A stretch of 64,000 bases of DNA from an uncultured Bartonella sp. (GTDB lineage Bacteria > Pseudomonadota > Alphaproteobacteria > Rhizobiales > Rhizobiaceae). The notes beneath the pieces are model-generated. The model was not told where the DNA came from. It did no database searches and was given only the letters and a program-made list of their open reading frames with translations. Made by a program: the position numbers and the translations under genes. The DNA lies in assembly GCF_945277285.1 (NCBI RefSeq), contig NZ_CALYPR010000003.1:124001-188000 (forward strand), read 5' to 3'. Shown here one piece after another: positions 38,351-47,517 of this stretch; the first letter of the stretch is position 1, and every line of letters starts with the position of its first letter.

Positions 38351-39520
38351 TTATAGGCCGGTTGCAATCAGGGCTTGCTCAAGATCGGATTTAAGGTCGG
38401 AAAACTCTTCAATTCCAATTTGTAAACGCAAAATTGGTCCGCAATATTGATGTTTGATAACCCGGTCATCCAGATTGACTTCAACAGCGAGACTTTCATA
38501 ACCACCCCATGAATAGCCGAGAGCGAAAATGTTTAAAGCGTTTAAAAAAGCATGGGATTCTTTTTCACTACCGCCTTTTAATACAATCGAAAACAGCGAT
38601 GACGCTCCATTAAAATCACGCTGCCAGATGTCATGACCGTGATGGCTTGGCAATGATGGATGAAGTACCATCGCCACTTGTGGCATTGTTTCAAGCCATT
38701 GTGCCAATTCTAAAGCCGTCTTGCTCTGGTGGGTAAGGCGTAAACCCATTGTGCGCATTGAACGAAGCGTATTATAGGCGTCATCACCGGAAACACTCAT
38801 GCCAAGAATCTTGTGCGCATCTTCGATGAGTTGTTTGGTACGTTCGTTAGCTGAAATAAAACCGATAAGAATATCAGAGTGGCCGGCCGCATATTTCGTT
38901 CCTGCCGTGATTGAAATGTCAACGCCGTGATCGAGCGGTTTGAAATTGAGTGGTGTGGCCCATGTATTGTCCATTAAAACAATAGCGCCATGGCTGTGGG
39001 CGACTTTTGATATAGCCGGTATGTCCTGCATTTCAAAAGTGTTCGAGCCGGGAGATTCGGTAAAGACAATTTTTGTGTTGGGTTTCATCAGCTTTTCGAT
39101 CGCTGAACCGATCATTGGGTCATAATATTCAACATCAATGCCCAAATTTTTCAGCATTTTATTAGCAAAGCGGCGTGTCGGGCCGTATACAGAATCAACA
39201 ATTAATGCGTGATCACCAGATGACAAAGTACCTAAAAGGGGAACGGTTATTGCCGCGAGGCCAGACGGGACAAGAACGGTTTTGGACGAACCTTCAAGCA
39301 TATTGATTGCCTCACAAAGGGCATCGGTTGTCGGTGTTCCGTGAGTGCCGTAGGTGTAGCGCTGCTTTTCCGTCTTTAAAGTCTCTGCATTGGGAAATAA
39401 TACGGTCGAAGCGTGAACAACGGGCGGATTGACAAAGCCGAAATAGTCATCTGGATTATTGCCGCTATGTGCAAGTTTGGTATTGACACCAGCTTGATCA
39501 GAAAATTTATTAAAAGTCAT
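38351..39520 (-). CDS. metC: Cystathionine beta-lyase (PLP-dependent)
   Basis: 389-aa Cys/Met-metabolism PLP enzyme cleaving cystathionine to homocysteine. Landmarks: YTYGTHGTPTTDALCEAI, the phosphate-cup VPSGLAAITVPLL, the stacking VYGPTRRF, TESPGSNTFEMQDIP, LMDNTWATPLNFKPLDHG (PLP Asp) and the Schiff-base lysine in SITAGTKYAAGHSDILIG. GYSWGGYESLAV is the MetC-type C-terminal motif, which favours beta-lyase over gamma-synthase. It is divergent from the aap operon, with an inverted repeat in between. Confidence 0.92.
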   Translation of the reverse strand: MTFNKFSDQAGVNTKLAHSGNNPDDYFGFVNPPVVHASTVLFPNAETLKTEKQRYTYGTHGTPTTDALCEAINMLEGSSKTVLVPSGLAAITVPLLGTLSSGDHALIVDSVYGPTRRFANKMLKNLGIDVEYYDPMIGSAIEKLMKPNTKIVFTESPGSNTFEMQDIPAISKVAHSHGAIVLMDNTWATPLNFKPLDHGVDISITAGTKYAAGHSDILIGFISANERTKQLIEDAHKILGMSVSGDDAYNTLRSMRTMGLRLTHQSKTALELAQWLETMPQVAMVLHPSLPSHHGHDIWQRDFNGASSLFSIVLKGGSEKESHAFLNALNIFALGYSWGGYESLAVEVNLDDRVIKHQYCGPILRLQIGIEEFSDLKSDLEQALIATGL

Positions 39521-39579
39521 AAGCTGTAATTTCCAATTGTTGAATCCACTCTATATTTTACCATTGATAAAACCGGCTA

Positions 39580-39640
39580 AAGGTCAAGCAAAATCTGTTC
39601 GCTTTTCAGGCAAATTGTAGCATGCTATTTGCTTGACCTT
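39580..39640. promoter_or_regulatory. 13-bp inverted repeat in the metC-aapJ divergent region
   Basis: AAGGTCAAGCAAA (39580-39592) and TTTGCTTGACCTT (39628-39640) are perfect reverse complements with 35 bp between them. Each arm holds CTTGAC, the rhizobial -35 consensus, one facing metC and one facing aapJ. Either the two divergent promoters share duplicated -35 regions, or the arms are operator half-sites bound by one regulator. No good -10 could be fixed at ideal spacing. Confidence 0.55.
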
Positions 39641-39696
39641 AAATAAATAATGCTTTTCGATAGATACAGGTTTTTGCAAACGCAGGAGAAGACGTT

Positions 39697-40728
39697 ATGT
39701 TTTTCAACACTTACATTGCCGCAATCGGCGTCGCTGTAGCAACGATAGGCACAATTCCGGCAATAGCAGGCACATTGGACGACGTTAAAGCACGGGGGTA
39801 TTTGCAATGTGGTGTAAGCACTGGCCTTGCTGGCTTCAGCATACCGGACGAAAAAGGAAACTGGACCGGCTTTGATGTCGATTATTGTCGTGCCGTTGCG
39901 GCTGCTATTTTTGGAAGCGGTGACAAGGTAAAATTTGTTCCGTTAAGTTCCAAGGAACGTTTCACGGCGCTTCAATCTGGTGAAATTGATGTTCTGATCC
40001 GTAATACAACATGGACAATTAATCGTGAAACCGCTCTGGGGTTAGATTTTGTCGGTGTTAATTATTATGACGGTCAAGGCTTCATGATCAACAAGAAGAA
40101 CCTTGAAGGAGTCACATCAGCTCTGCAATTATCCGGCGCTTCAATCTGCGTCCAATCCGGCACGTCGACCGAACTCACATTGGCCGATTATTTCCGTAAT
40201 AACAAGATGGAATATACACCTGTTGTTTTCGATAAATTTACTGAAGTCAATCAAGCTTATGATGCCGGTCGTTGTGATGTTTATACGACTGATCAATCCT
40301 CGCTTTACGGTTTGCGCCTGCAGTTGCAAAATCCTGAAGATCACGTGGTTTTACCGCAAATCATTTCGAAAGAACCATTTGGACCCGCTGTCCGGCAGGG
40401 TGACCCGCAATGGGCAGATGTTGTTCGCTGGACGCATAATGCGCTGTTGAACGCTGAAGAATTCGGCATTACAAAAGCCAATGTTGATGACATGTTGAAA
40501 TCCGATAATCAGGATATCCGCCGTTTACTCGGTTTGGAACAAGGAAATACTATTGGAAAAGATCTGGGGCTCGAAAATGATTGGGTTGTAAAGATCATTA
40601 AATCAACCGGAAATTATGGCGAAATTTTTGAACGTAATATCGGACAGAACACACCGTTGAAAATTTCCCGCGGTATTAATGCGCTATGGACGAAAGGCGG
40701 GCTTCAATATGGCCTTCCCATCCGTTGA
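39697..40728 (+). CDS. aapJ: General L-amino-acid ABC transporter, periplasmic binding protein
   Basis: 343-aa solute-binding protein of the Aap system, which imports a broad range of L-amino acids in rhizobia. A Sec signal (YIAAIGVAVATIGTIPAIAG) precedes a family 3 binding fold: LQCGVSTGLAGFSIPDEKGN, GFDVDYCRAVAAAIFG, FVPLSSKERFTALQSGEID and the ligand-site Arg in VLIRNTTWTINRE. SICVQSGTSTELTLADYFR and DVYTTDQSSLYGLRLQL mark the second lobe. First gene of aapJQMP, with AGGAGA before the ATG. Confidence 0.95.
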   Translation: MFFNTYIAAIGVAVATIGTIPAIAGTLDDVKARGYLQCGVSTGLAGFSIPDEKGNWTGFDVDYCRAVAAAIFGSGDKVKFVPLSSKERFTALQSGEIDVLIRNTTWTINRETALGLDFVGVNYYDGQGFMINKKNLEGVTSALQLSGASICVQSGTSTELTLADYFRNNKMEYTPVVFDKFTEVNQAYDAGRCDVYTTDQSSLYGLRLQLQNPEDHVVLPQIISKEPFGPAVRQGDPQWADVVRWTHNALLNAEEFGITKANVDDMLKSDNQDIRRLLGLEQGNTIGKDLGLENDWVVKIIKSTGNYGEIFERNIGQNTPLKISRGINALWTKGGLQYGLPIR

Positions 40729-40755
40729 TCGATCTCTATTTTTTTGACTGTCATA

Positions 40756-41952
40756 ATGCCCCAACTCAAGCCTGATGGAATTTGCCACTCGTTAAAGTCT
40801 GGATTGACCGGCTTTTTCAGCGTGCGTTCATTTATGTCTTTTGGTATTCAGTGTCTGGTCATCCTCCTACTTTTTTTTGCTATTCGCTGGATTACTCACA
40901 ATACAATTGTCAATCTGCGCGCTTCCGGCATCGCTTCCGGCTTTGATTTTCTTGATAAACGGGCAGGGTTCTACCAACCATCAAGCATCATTCAATATGA
41001 TGACAGTGCGACAAATGGCGAAGTCATTAGGGCAAGTCTGGTTAATTTGGTTTTTATCTCTGCAATTAGCCTTGTGACCGCAACTTTCATAGGACTTTTT
41101 GTTGGCATTGGCCGATTGTCGAATAATTGGCTCGTGGCGAAATTATCTCTTTGCTATGTTGAATTTTTCCGCAACATTCCGCCACTTGTATTGTTATTTT
41201 TCTGGTCTATTGGCGTTATGCAGATATTGCCGCCGGCACGACAAAGTCTTCATTGGGGACAAGCTGCAATCAATATAAGAGGGATTTATTTACCCCGTCC
41301 TATTTGGGGAGAATATGTTGGTTTATTCGTACTAACATCCATTATTTTGGTTGCAATTACGTTTTGCCTTTATTTTGTGGCCCGGCATAGTTTGAAAGAA
41401 ACCGGCACGACGCGAATAAAAAGGTGGCACTTGGCCGTTATCGGCGTTTTGTGTCCGGTCATTTCATTTTTTCTGTTGGCTTATCCCACCTCATGGGAAA
41501 CTCCTACTCTCAAAGGCTTTAACTTTACTGGCGGTTATTATATCACGCCGGAATTTTTGTCGCTTTATCTGGCATTATCTATGTATACGGGGGCATTGAT
41601 TGCTGAAACCATTCGGGCAGGAATTCAAGGCGTTGACAAAGGCATGTTCGAAGCCGGAACTTCGCTGGGCTTATCGAACGGCCTTATTATGCGTTTGATC
41701 ATATTGCCGCTTGCAATGCGCATCATCATTCCACCACTTGCTAGTCAGTATATGAACCTTGTGAAAAATACGTCCCTCGGGGCGGCGGTCGGCTATTCGG
41801 AGCTTATGATGGTTTCAAGTACCATCATGGAAAGGACTGGACAATCCGTCGAACTGGCAGTGATTTGGATCGAAGTCTATCTGGGGTTGAGCATTATCGT
41901 TTCATTATTTATGAACTGGTTTAATCATCATATGGCATTGGTGGAGCGATAA
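40756..41952 (+). CDS. aapQ: General L-amino-acid ABC transporter permease AapQ
   Basis: About 398-aa inner-membrane permease. A long N-terminal extension typical of AapQ precedes the HisM-type core: EFFRNIPPLVLLFFWSIG, and the ATPase-contact EAA loop GIQGVDKGMFEAGTSLGLS (E-A-G-x-x-L-G). ATG 40756 was taken; TTG 40744 in the same frame is possible, and no ribosome site decides between them. It is flanked by aapJ and aapM with gaps of about 27 and 3 bp. Confidence 0.92.
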   Translation: MPQLKPDGICHSLKSGLTGFFSVRSFMSFGIQCLVILLLFFAIRWITHNTIVNLRASGIASGFDFLDKRAGFYQPSSIIQYDDSATNGEVIRASLVNLVFISAISLVTATFIGLFVGIGRLSNNWLVAKLSLCYVEFFRNIPPLVLLFFWSIGVMQILPPARQSLHWGQAAINIRGIYLPRPIWGEYVGLFVLTSIILVAITFCLYFVARHSLKETGTTRIKRWHLAVIGVLCPVISFFLLAYPTSWETPTLKGFNFTGGYYITPEFLSLYLALSMYTGALIAETIRAGIQGVDKGMFEAGTSLGLSNGLIMRLIILPLAMRIIIPPLASQYMNLVKNTSLGAAVGYSELMMVSSTIMERTGQSVELAVIWIEVYLGLSIIVSLFMNWFNHHMALVER

Positions 41953-41955
41953 GTT

Positions 41956-43116
41956 ATGGGGGAGCGATTTATTCAACGTCATTTCATCCCTGCTTCTCCG
42001 CCACCTATTTTCGAACGGGGAATATGGCATTGGTTGAGAAAAAATCTTTTTTCCACACCTATGAATTGTGTCATAACCATTGTGCTAGCATCTGCTCTCA
42101 TTTATTGTCTTATTCCGCTCGTAAATTGGCTGGTTTTCAATGCAGTTTGGAGCGGCGATGATCGTAAGGCTTGTACTACGGCAGCACAAGGTGGTGTGAT
42201 GCCAGAGGGCTGGAATGGCGCATGTTGGGCGTTTGTCAAAGCGAATTTTTGGCAATTTATCTATGGCCGATATCCGGATTATGAACGCTGGCGGGTTAAT
42301 TTGATGGCTTTGATTGTTGTAATCGTCAATCTGCCACTGTTAATTCCATCTTTTCCGCATAAAATAACCAATTCACTCGTTTCTTTGTTTATTGTACCAG
42401 CTATCGGATATTTCCTGCTTTTTGGCGGCTATTTCTATTTACCAATAGTCGAGACGCAGCTTTGGGGTGGGTTGCTTGTCACACTGACTATCGCCTATTG
42501 CTCAATCACAATTTCGCTTCCTCTCGGTAGCCTGCTAGCTCTTGGGCGGCGGTCAAAAAAACCGGTTGTTCATCTGAGCTCGTTGATATTTATTGAAACA
42601 ATTCGCGGTATCCCCCTCGTTGCGGTACTTTTTATTGCCAGTGTCATGTTTCCCTTATTCTTGCCGCAAGATGTCACATTCGATAAGTTTTTACGGGCTT
42701 TGATTGGTGTTGCATTATTCACTTCGGTCTATATTGCTGAAGTGGTACGTGGTGGATTGCAGGCCATCCCTCGAGGTCAATATGAAGCAGCCGAAGCACT
42801 TGGTCTTGGATACACAAAAACAATGGTGCTGGTTATTTTACCGCAAGCCTATAGTCTCGTCATTCCGGGTATCATCAATGTGTTGATAGGCATGTTTAAA
42901 GAGACCAGTCTCGTCTATATTATCGGAATGTTTGATCTTCTCGGGATTGTCCGGCAGGCAATTCAGCAAGTGCAATGGAGTACACCGGAAACCCCGCTAA
43001 CAGGTATGGTGTTTATCGGTCTGGTTTTTTGGCTGTTCTGTTTTGGCATGTCGCGTTATGCCCATTTTATCGAACGGCGATTGAACGGCCCCAAAACCCA
43101 CAGCGTGGAGGGATAG
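41956..43116 (+). CDS. aapM: General L-amino-acid ABC transporter permease AapM
   Basis: 386-aa second permease of the heterodimeric channel. The membrane core repeats the family signs: IETIRGIPLVAVLFIASVMF and the EAA loop GLQAIPRGQYEAAEALGLG, then MFKETSLVYIIGMFDLLG. A long periplasmic insert around residues 60-110 (including PEGWNGACWAFVKANFWQF) is characteristic of AapM. The start ATG follows the aapQ stop by 3 bp and the gene ends 3 bp before aapP. Confidence 0.94.
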   Translation: MGERFIQRHFIPASPPPIFERGIWHWLRKNLFSTPMNCVITIVLASALIYCLIPLVNWLVFNAVWSGDDRKACTTAAQGGVMPEGWNGACWAFVKANFWQFIYGRYPDYERWRVNLMALIVVIVNLPLLIPSFPHKITNSLVSLFIVPAIGYFLLFGGYFYLPIVETQLWGGLLVTLTIAYCSITISLPLGSLLALGRRSKKPVVHLSSLIFIETIRGIPLVAVLFIASVMFPLFLPQDVTFDKFLRALIGVALFTSVYIAEVVRGGLQAIPRGQYEAAEALGLGYTKTMVLVILPQAYSLVIPGIINVLIGMFKETSLVYIIGMFDLLGIVRQAIQQVQWSTPETPLTGMVFIGLVFWLFCFGMSRYAHFIERRLNGPKTHSVEG

Positions 43117-43119
43117 TTT

Positions 43120-43878
43120 TTGCAAAAGACGACAGATTTGACAAAAGATCAGCTTGAGGTGTCGATGCATCATGTTAACAAATGGTACGGCAAGTTACAT
43201 GTATTGCGCGACATCGAACTCCAAGTTAAGCCCAAAGAAAGGGTGATCATTTCTGGTCCGTCAGGGTCAGGAAAATCCACTTTGATACGATGTATTAACG
43301 GGCTAGAAAGGGCGCAGGAAGGTGAAGTCACTGTAACCGGTATTTCACTTAATCACGGCATGTGGAGCCTTAATAAAATACGTCGTAATGTAGGCATGGT
43401 TTTTCAGCACTTCAACTTATTCCCCCATTTAACGGTTCTCGAAAATTGTATCCTTGCCCCTATCTGGGTCAAGCATATAGGGCGGCGCAAAGCCGAAGAA
43501 CAGGCGATGTATTACTTGGAAAAAGTCAAAATACCAGACCAAGCCAGTAAATATCCTGGGCAGCTTTCCGGGGGACAACAACAGCGCGTTGCGATTGCTC
43601 GCTCGCTATGCATGAAGCCGCGAGTGATGCTATTTGACGAACCCACATCTGCCCTGGATCCCGAAATGATCAAGGAAGTTCTGGATACCATGATTGATCT
43701 TGCCGATAATGGCATGACTATGCTTTGTGTGACTCATGAAATGGGCTTTGCCAGGGAAGTTGCTGATCGGGTAATATTTATGGACGAGGGGCAAATATTG
43801 GAAGTTGCACCACCGGATGAATTTTTTGATCATCCGGTGCATGAGCGGGCTAAAGAATTTTTAAGCCAGATTTTATAA
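43120..43878 (+). CDS. aapP: General L-amino-acid ABC transporter ATPase AapP
   Basis: 252-aa ATPase that powers AapQM. Walker [22 protein letters not shown]-loop [16 protein letters not shown], signature [15 protein letters not shown], Walker [16 protein letters not shown] and H-loop [12 protein letters not shown] are all complete. The frame opens at TTG 43120, preceded by GGAGGG in the end of aapM. This gives the usual N-terminal extension before [13 protein letters not shown]. Last gene of the operon; it converges with the monooxygenase gene 2 bp away. Confidence 0.95.
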   Translation: MQKTTDLTKDQLEVSMHHVNKWYGKLHVLRDIELQVKPKERVIISGPSGSGKSTLIRCINGLERAQEGEVTVTGISLNHGMWSLNKIRRNVGMVFQHFNLFPHLTVLENCILAPIWVKHIGRRKAEEQAMYYLEKVKIPDQASKYPGQLSGGQQQRVAIARSLCMKPRVMLFDEPTSALDPEMIKEVLDTMIDLADNGMTMLCVTHEMGFAREVADRVIFMDEGQILEVAPPDEFFDHPVHERAKEFLSQIL

Positions 43879-43880
43879 TG

Positions 43881-45113
43881 CTATTTATGACTATGAGCGA
43901 AAGCTGTTGCATCATAGTCATAAAGCCAGTCAAGACTTGCCATAAAACTTTCCGGCGACCGTATTTTCATAATAATGTTACGCGTAACTGCAGAAAGTCC
44001 TGTTGCATTGTAGACTAAGCGGTTAAATTCACCTCTTTTATTCACTGCCGTTACGCGCGGCAGTCGAATATCGCTATAGAGTTTCATAGCATCAGCCAGA
44101 TTTAAATCTTTATTTGCAAGAACTTCAGCTAGAACTGCGGCGTCCTCAATTGCCATCGCCGCACCTTGTGCAGCAAATGGCAAAAATCCATGTGATGCAT
44201 CACCGACAAAAACACGGAATTGGCCATCAGTGAAACGATACGGGTTCATTCCAAAAAGCGGCCAGAATGTCCAATCATCAACAAGACCGAAAATTTCACG
44301 AATAAGGGGATGCCAATCCTTAAAATGATTGATGAGGACATCTAAATCGCCCTTACGAGACCACGTTTCTCCCGGATTATTGCCATGCGTAATAGCTACA
44401 ACGTTGAACGCCTTTCCCGCTCTTACTGGATAGGTGACAATGTGATTGTCTGGTCCCATCCATGCAGTGATTGTTTTTAAATCAGAAAAAGAGCGGACAA
44501 AATCTTCAGGAAGAGCACTTATATCGATTGTGGTGCGCCAAGCAATAAAGCCGCTAAAACTTGCATGATCATTTAATGGCGGGAATTGCCGCAATTTTGA
44601 CCAAACGCCATCACAACCAATAATAATTGGTGTATAATAACGCTCTTCACTGCCATGATAGCTAGCTTGAATTTCAGCCAGATTATGTGTTTCCTTTGAA
44701 GCGGCTAACACTTTATCGTCCAATCTTATATCAATAAGAGGATTTTGTTTTGCCTTTTCATAAAGAATGTTTTGAAGATCAGCGCGATGAATTGTAATAT
44801 AAGGCGAATGCCAACGTCTGTTCGATATATCTTCCATATTGACTTGAAGGCGTGTTTTTGCAGTTAAACCGTCCCTCAATTCGAGAAAATGTGCAAGAAC
44901 GCCCGCTTCCTTTAACTGGTCAAGAACGCCCCATCTTGCTAAAATCCGCGTCGCATTCGATGCCATTTGAATGCCTGCGCCAACTTCTTCCAAATGGTCT
45001 CTGCTTTCGAGGACAAGGCTACTGATTCCTTTGGCAGCCAATGCAAGTGCCGAACTCAAACCTGCAATTCCAGCCCCTACTATGACTGGTTCTTGTTGAT
45101 TTTGCCAATCCAT
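43881..45113 (-). CDS. FAD-dependent aromatic-type monooxygenase
   Basis: 410-aa class A flavoprotein hydroxylase of the salicylate/3-hydroxybenzoate hydroxylase group. FAD-binding GAGIAGLSSALALAAKG at the N-terminus, the DG motif region IIGCDGVWSKLRQ, and the GD motif VFVGDASHGFLPFAAQGAAM are visible. The last reads ASHGFLPF where relatives usually have AAHPMLPF, a conservative change. It adds one oxygen to an unknown, probably aromatic, substrate using NAD(P)H. No ring-cleavage genes are nearby, so the pathway cannot be told. The zinc-finger gene is 28 bp upstream on the other side of its start (same strand). Confidence 0.85.
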   Translation of the reverse strand: MDWQNQQEPVIVGAGIAGLSSALALAAKGISSLVLESRDHLEEVGAGIQMASNATRILARWGVLDQLKEAGVLAHFLELRDGLTAKTRLQVNMEDISNRRWHSPYITIHRADLQNILYEKAKQNPLIDIRLDDKVLAASKETHNLAEIQASYHGSEERYYTPIIIGCDGVWSKLRQFPPLNDHASFSGFIAWRTTIDISALPEDFVRSFSDLKTITAWMGPDNHIVTYPVRAGKAFNVVAITHGNNPGETWSRKGDLDVLINHFKDWHPLIREIFGLVDDWTFWPLFGMNPYRFTDGQFRVFVGDASHGFLPFAAQGAAMAIEDAAVLAEVLANKDLNLADAMKLYSDIRLPRVTAVNKRGEFNRLVYNATGLSAVTRNIIMKIRSPESFMASLDWLYDYDATAFAHSHK

Positions 45114-45140
45114 AGCTTATTCCTTACGTAACAACACAAT

Positions 45141-45404
45141 TTACCCAACATTTTTCAATTTATTTTGCTCAGGATAGTAGCTACAACCAGCAGGCTTCGT
45201 CTCAAATTCTGAAAGAGACGGATTATACCGGTATAAAGTCGAGCAATAAGAGCAAATCTTTTCATCATCGGCCCCCATATCGATAAAGATATGTGGGTGG
45301 TCAAAAGGCGGTGTGGCCCCTACACACATAAATCTCTTCACACCAATTTCAATCACTTTGTTTCCAGCATCATTCTGGAAATGAGGAATGTGAAGATCAG
45401 CCAT
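45141..45404 (-). CDS. Zinc-finger domain protein (zf-CHCC / NDUFS6-like)
   Basis: 87-aa protein with the CHCC zinc-ligand pattern: Cys in KRFMCVGA, His in DHPHIFIDMG, and CSYCS near residue 54, followed by TLYRY. This is the zf-CHCC family related to the mitochondrial complex I subunit NDUFS6, common in alphaproteobacteria. ATG 45404 (MADLHIPHF) is preferred; the 41 extra upstream codons look non-coding. It is upstream of and co-directional with the monooxygenase. Left of it begins the gene-poor scar with the vgrG and IS relics. Confidence 0.85.
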   Translation of the reverse strand: MADLHIPHFQNDAGNKVIEIGVKRFMCVGATPPFDHPHIFIDMGADDEKICSYCSTLYRYNPSLSEFETKPAGCSYYPEQNKLKNVG

Positions 45405-45764
45405 ATCAGAACTCCATGTCGTTTTTAAAAAAAAGCGCAAAGCCACATCACTTATGATAACGCATCTTTTATAGCTCAACTTTTTTGTGATAGCCAATAG
45501 TTTATGGCCAGAATGTTGGAAAAACATCTGATTTTTAAAATTCTAAATTGCTTTTTTTAAAGAGGGACTTTTGATCAGTACAATATTGATATTCTGCAGT
45601 AAGAGCATTGAAATCGCCAAAAATAGCTCCATCGTGTTCCTAGCTTTTTAAGTCTAATTAGCAATACCTGATAAAGCTTACAGTCGAACATCATCGCTAA
45701 AGAAAATATCAATAAACTTGGTTGGGGGCTCGCGCTTACTCCACCTATCGCATAAACAAATCTA
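45405..45764. other. Non-coding stretch next to the relic zone
   Basis: No gene or clear structure recognised. It may hold the promoter of the zinc-finger gene and further decayed sequence. Confidence 0.4.
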
Positions 45765-46145
45765 GTTTTTGGACAATCTGTTATAGCTATAGGTCGATTA
45801 GATGTAAAAAGCTTAAACTGGCCGTTTGAGGTATACTTGAAACAATAGAAGTACTCGCTTCGGATAGAATGTGCTCAACAAAGGTCAGAAGGCTCTTACG
45901 ATATTGCATACAGTATTTGCACATTTCGTGGTTGCCGTCCTCAGGCTTCCAGAAGGACGTTTTCAATATCGTGTTTGGAGGTTATCCGGCGAAAAATCTT
46001 GGACACTTTCTGTAGTGGGATAATCGGCGATCGGAACCATGATCAAGACGATATAGGCTTGCCATAAGGATAAGACGATAGGCGGTGATGATGTCCACGA
46101 TTATCCCGCTCGGCTTCAACTACGATACTGGAGAACTGTCCCGTT
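45765..46145 (-). pseudogene. vgrG relic (internal fragment)
   Basis: The stretch aligns base by base, on the same strand, with 50100-50485 of the intact vgrG, roughly its residues 80-210. Shared landmarks include ACGATATTGCA, GATCGGAACCATGATC versus AATCGGAACCATGATC, and CGGCTTCAACTACGATACTGG versus its near copy (split at 20 bases). By eye it is about 70% identical, with small indels and frame breaks; no open frame remains. It carries only the middle of the gp27-like domain; both ends are lost. Most likely an older vgrG copy that decayed. It abuts a dead IS element. Confidence 0.8.
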
Positions 46146-46264
46146 ATTTGCGCGGACATATGGCATGAGATGGCATGGCTTAAGCACGGCCAAAGGATGT
46201 GGCTATGTCGGTTGGATAAAACACTTCAAGTTTCTGGTTGACGATATTTGCCGCTGCGGTTCGA

Positions 46265-47250
46265 CGCTTATGTAAAAGCTCGCTATGATCAAGGAGGACT
46301 TTTCAGAAAGCGCTAGCGTTTTCTGTGGTCTGTTATCTATCGTCGCAGTTGTAACGCCCAATCTTCTTCATCGCTGGTAGCGTTATTGCTAGATGGTGGA
46401 AAAGTTAAAGTTGGCTGTGAAAGTGATGTTGTTGGTTTGTAAAAGGTGCGTAGACTTAAAATAAGTTCGGAAACTGGAACGCTTAACTGGTTGCAAACGC
46501 TCGAGAACGAGATTTTCAGAGAGGTTGTTGAGCGCTCATTGTCTAAAAAATTGATCTTTCAGGAGAACTGGTTGCCGAAAGGCGTTATTCGATGGTCGGA
46601 GTTTCCCAGATACTAAATCTGTCACGTTTTAGCCTACATAAGCGCATTTACGGATGCAAACCTTTGAGTAGACGATATAAAAAAGTAAATATGTACTTTT
46701 CTTTTGCTGGTTATTCATCAGATTGTTGATGGGCGACCGACTTATTACTGTCGGCGTATTGAGGTTTTAGTCAACGGCAAGGTTGGCAAAGAAAGTCTGG
46801 CTATTGTAGATCTCAAGCGGTCCATTGCGTGATGGGCGTAGACGTGAAGATAAAATCATGATCACGCGCGTTCCAATCTCGGGTGTTGTGACCATGACAA
46901 TATTGGACGTTCGGATATAGGTAATATTATGCTATGTAGGAAGTCATTCAAAAGCGCTTTGCAAACACAAGAGCGCCGCACTTCAAAGAACATTTATCAG
47001 TAATGGTTCGCGTATACTACATTGGAAAAAAGGCGATTTGCAGGGGTGCTTAGTCCCAATCCCTGCTTTATGCCAGCAAAAGCCCCACGATCAAAAAGCA
47101 TATTGGAAGCTTTTATCAAAACGCTCGAATGTGTTATATCAGAATAGCAAATTTGCCTAATGCCAAAGCAGCTCTTGGGCAGATCAAGTGATGGATAGAG
47201 AATTATAACGAAATCTCCATCCACATTCCGCGCTTAAAACAAACTTTACA
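46265..47250 (+). pseudogene. Degenerate IS3-family (IS2-like) transposase, orfA and orfB remnants
   Basis: Translated in shifting frames, the stretch follows an IS2-group two-ORF transposase. OrfA traces: AMIKEDFSESASVFC, then VVTPNLLHRW, GGKVKVGCESDVVGL, and LENEIFREVVERSLSKK (the orfA end). OrfB traces: GELVAERRYSMVGVSQ, LVIHQIVDGRPTYYCRRIEV (compare HHVIGELPTYGYRRVWALL in IS2), HDHARSNLGCCDHDNIG, and near the end NLPNAKAALGQIK-stop-WIENYNE. At least five frame changes and several stops make it dead. Terminal inverted repeats were not found. Boundaries are approximate. Confidence 0.7.
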
Positions 47251-47517
47251 AAAATGTCCAGAAGGGCGCTCAATCAATAAATCATGTCTTTACTCAAATA
47301 AGAACTGTATTTCTGCCAATTTTCGAAATTTTCAATGAAATAAAAAATAAAATCGACTAATTGATTTAAAAATAATTATTATATATATTTGTTTTTATTT
47401 AAATTTTACATTTTTAGTTCAATGTAAAAAAAGATCGGTAATAGACATATTTAGTAAAGTGCAGGAAACAATATAACTTTTGAAGACTATGGTAATAATT
47501 TTGTATGTTTGCAAATT
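47251..47517. other. AT-rich spacer between the IS relic and the T6SS cassette
   Basis: No gene seen. It holds long A/T tracts downstream of the last cassette gene, where transcription may end, but no stable stem was found. Confidence 0.4.

Noticed and set aside
39521..39696. Possible SAM-II riboswitch upstream of metC
   Set aside because: The conserved pseudoknot core could not be found; only the 13-bp inverted repeat is present.
46997..47224. 75-codon minus-strand frame
   Set aside because: Shadow of the degenerate IS3-family orfB on the opposite strand.
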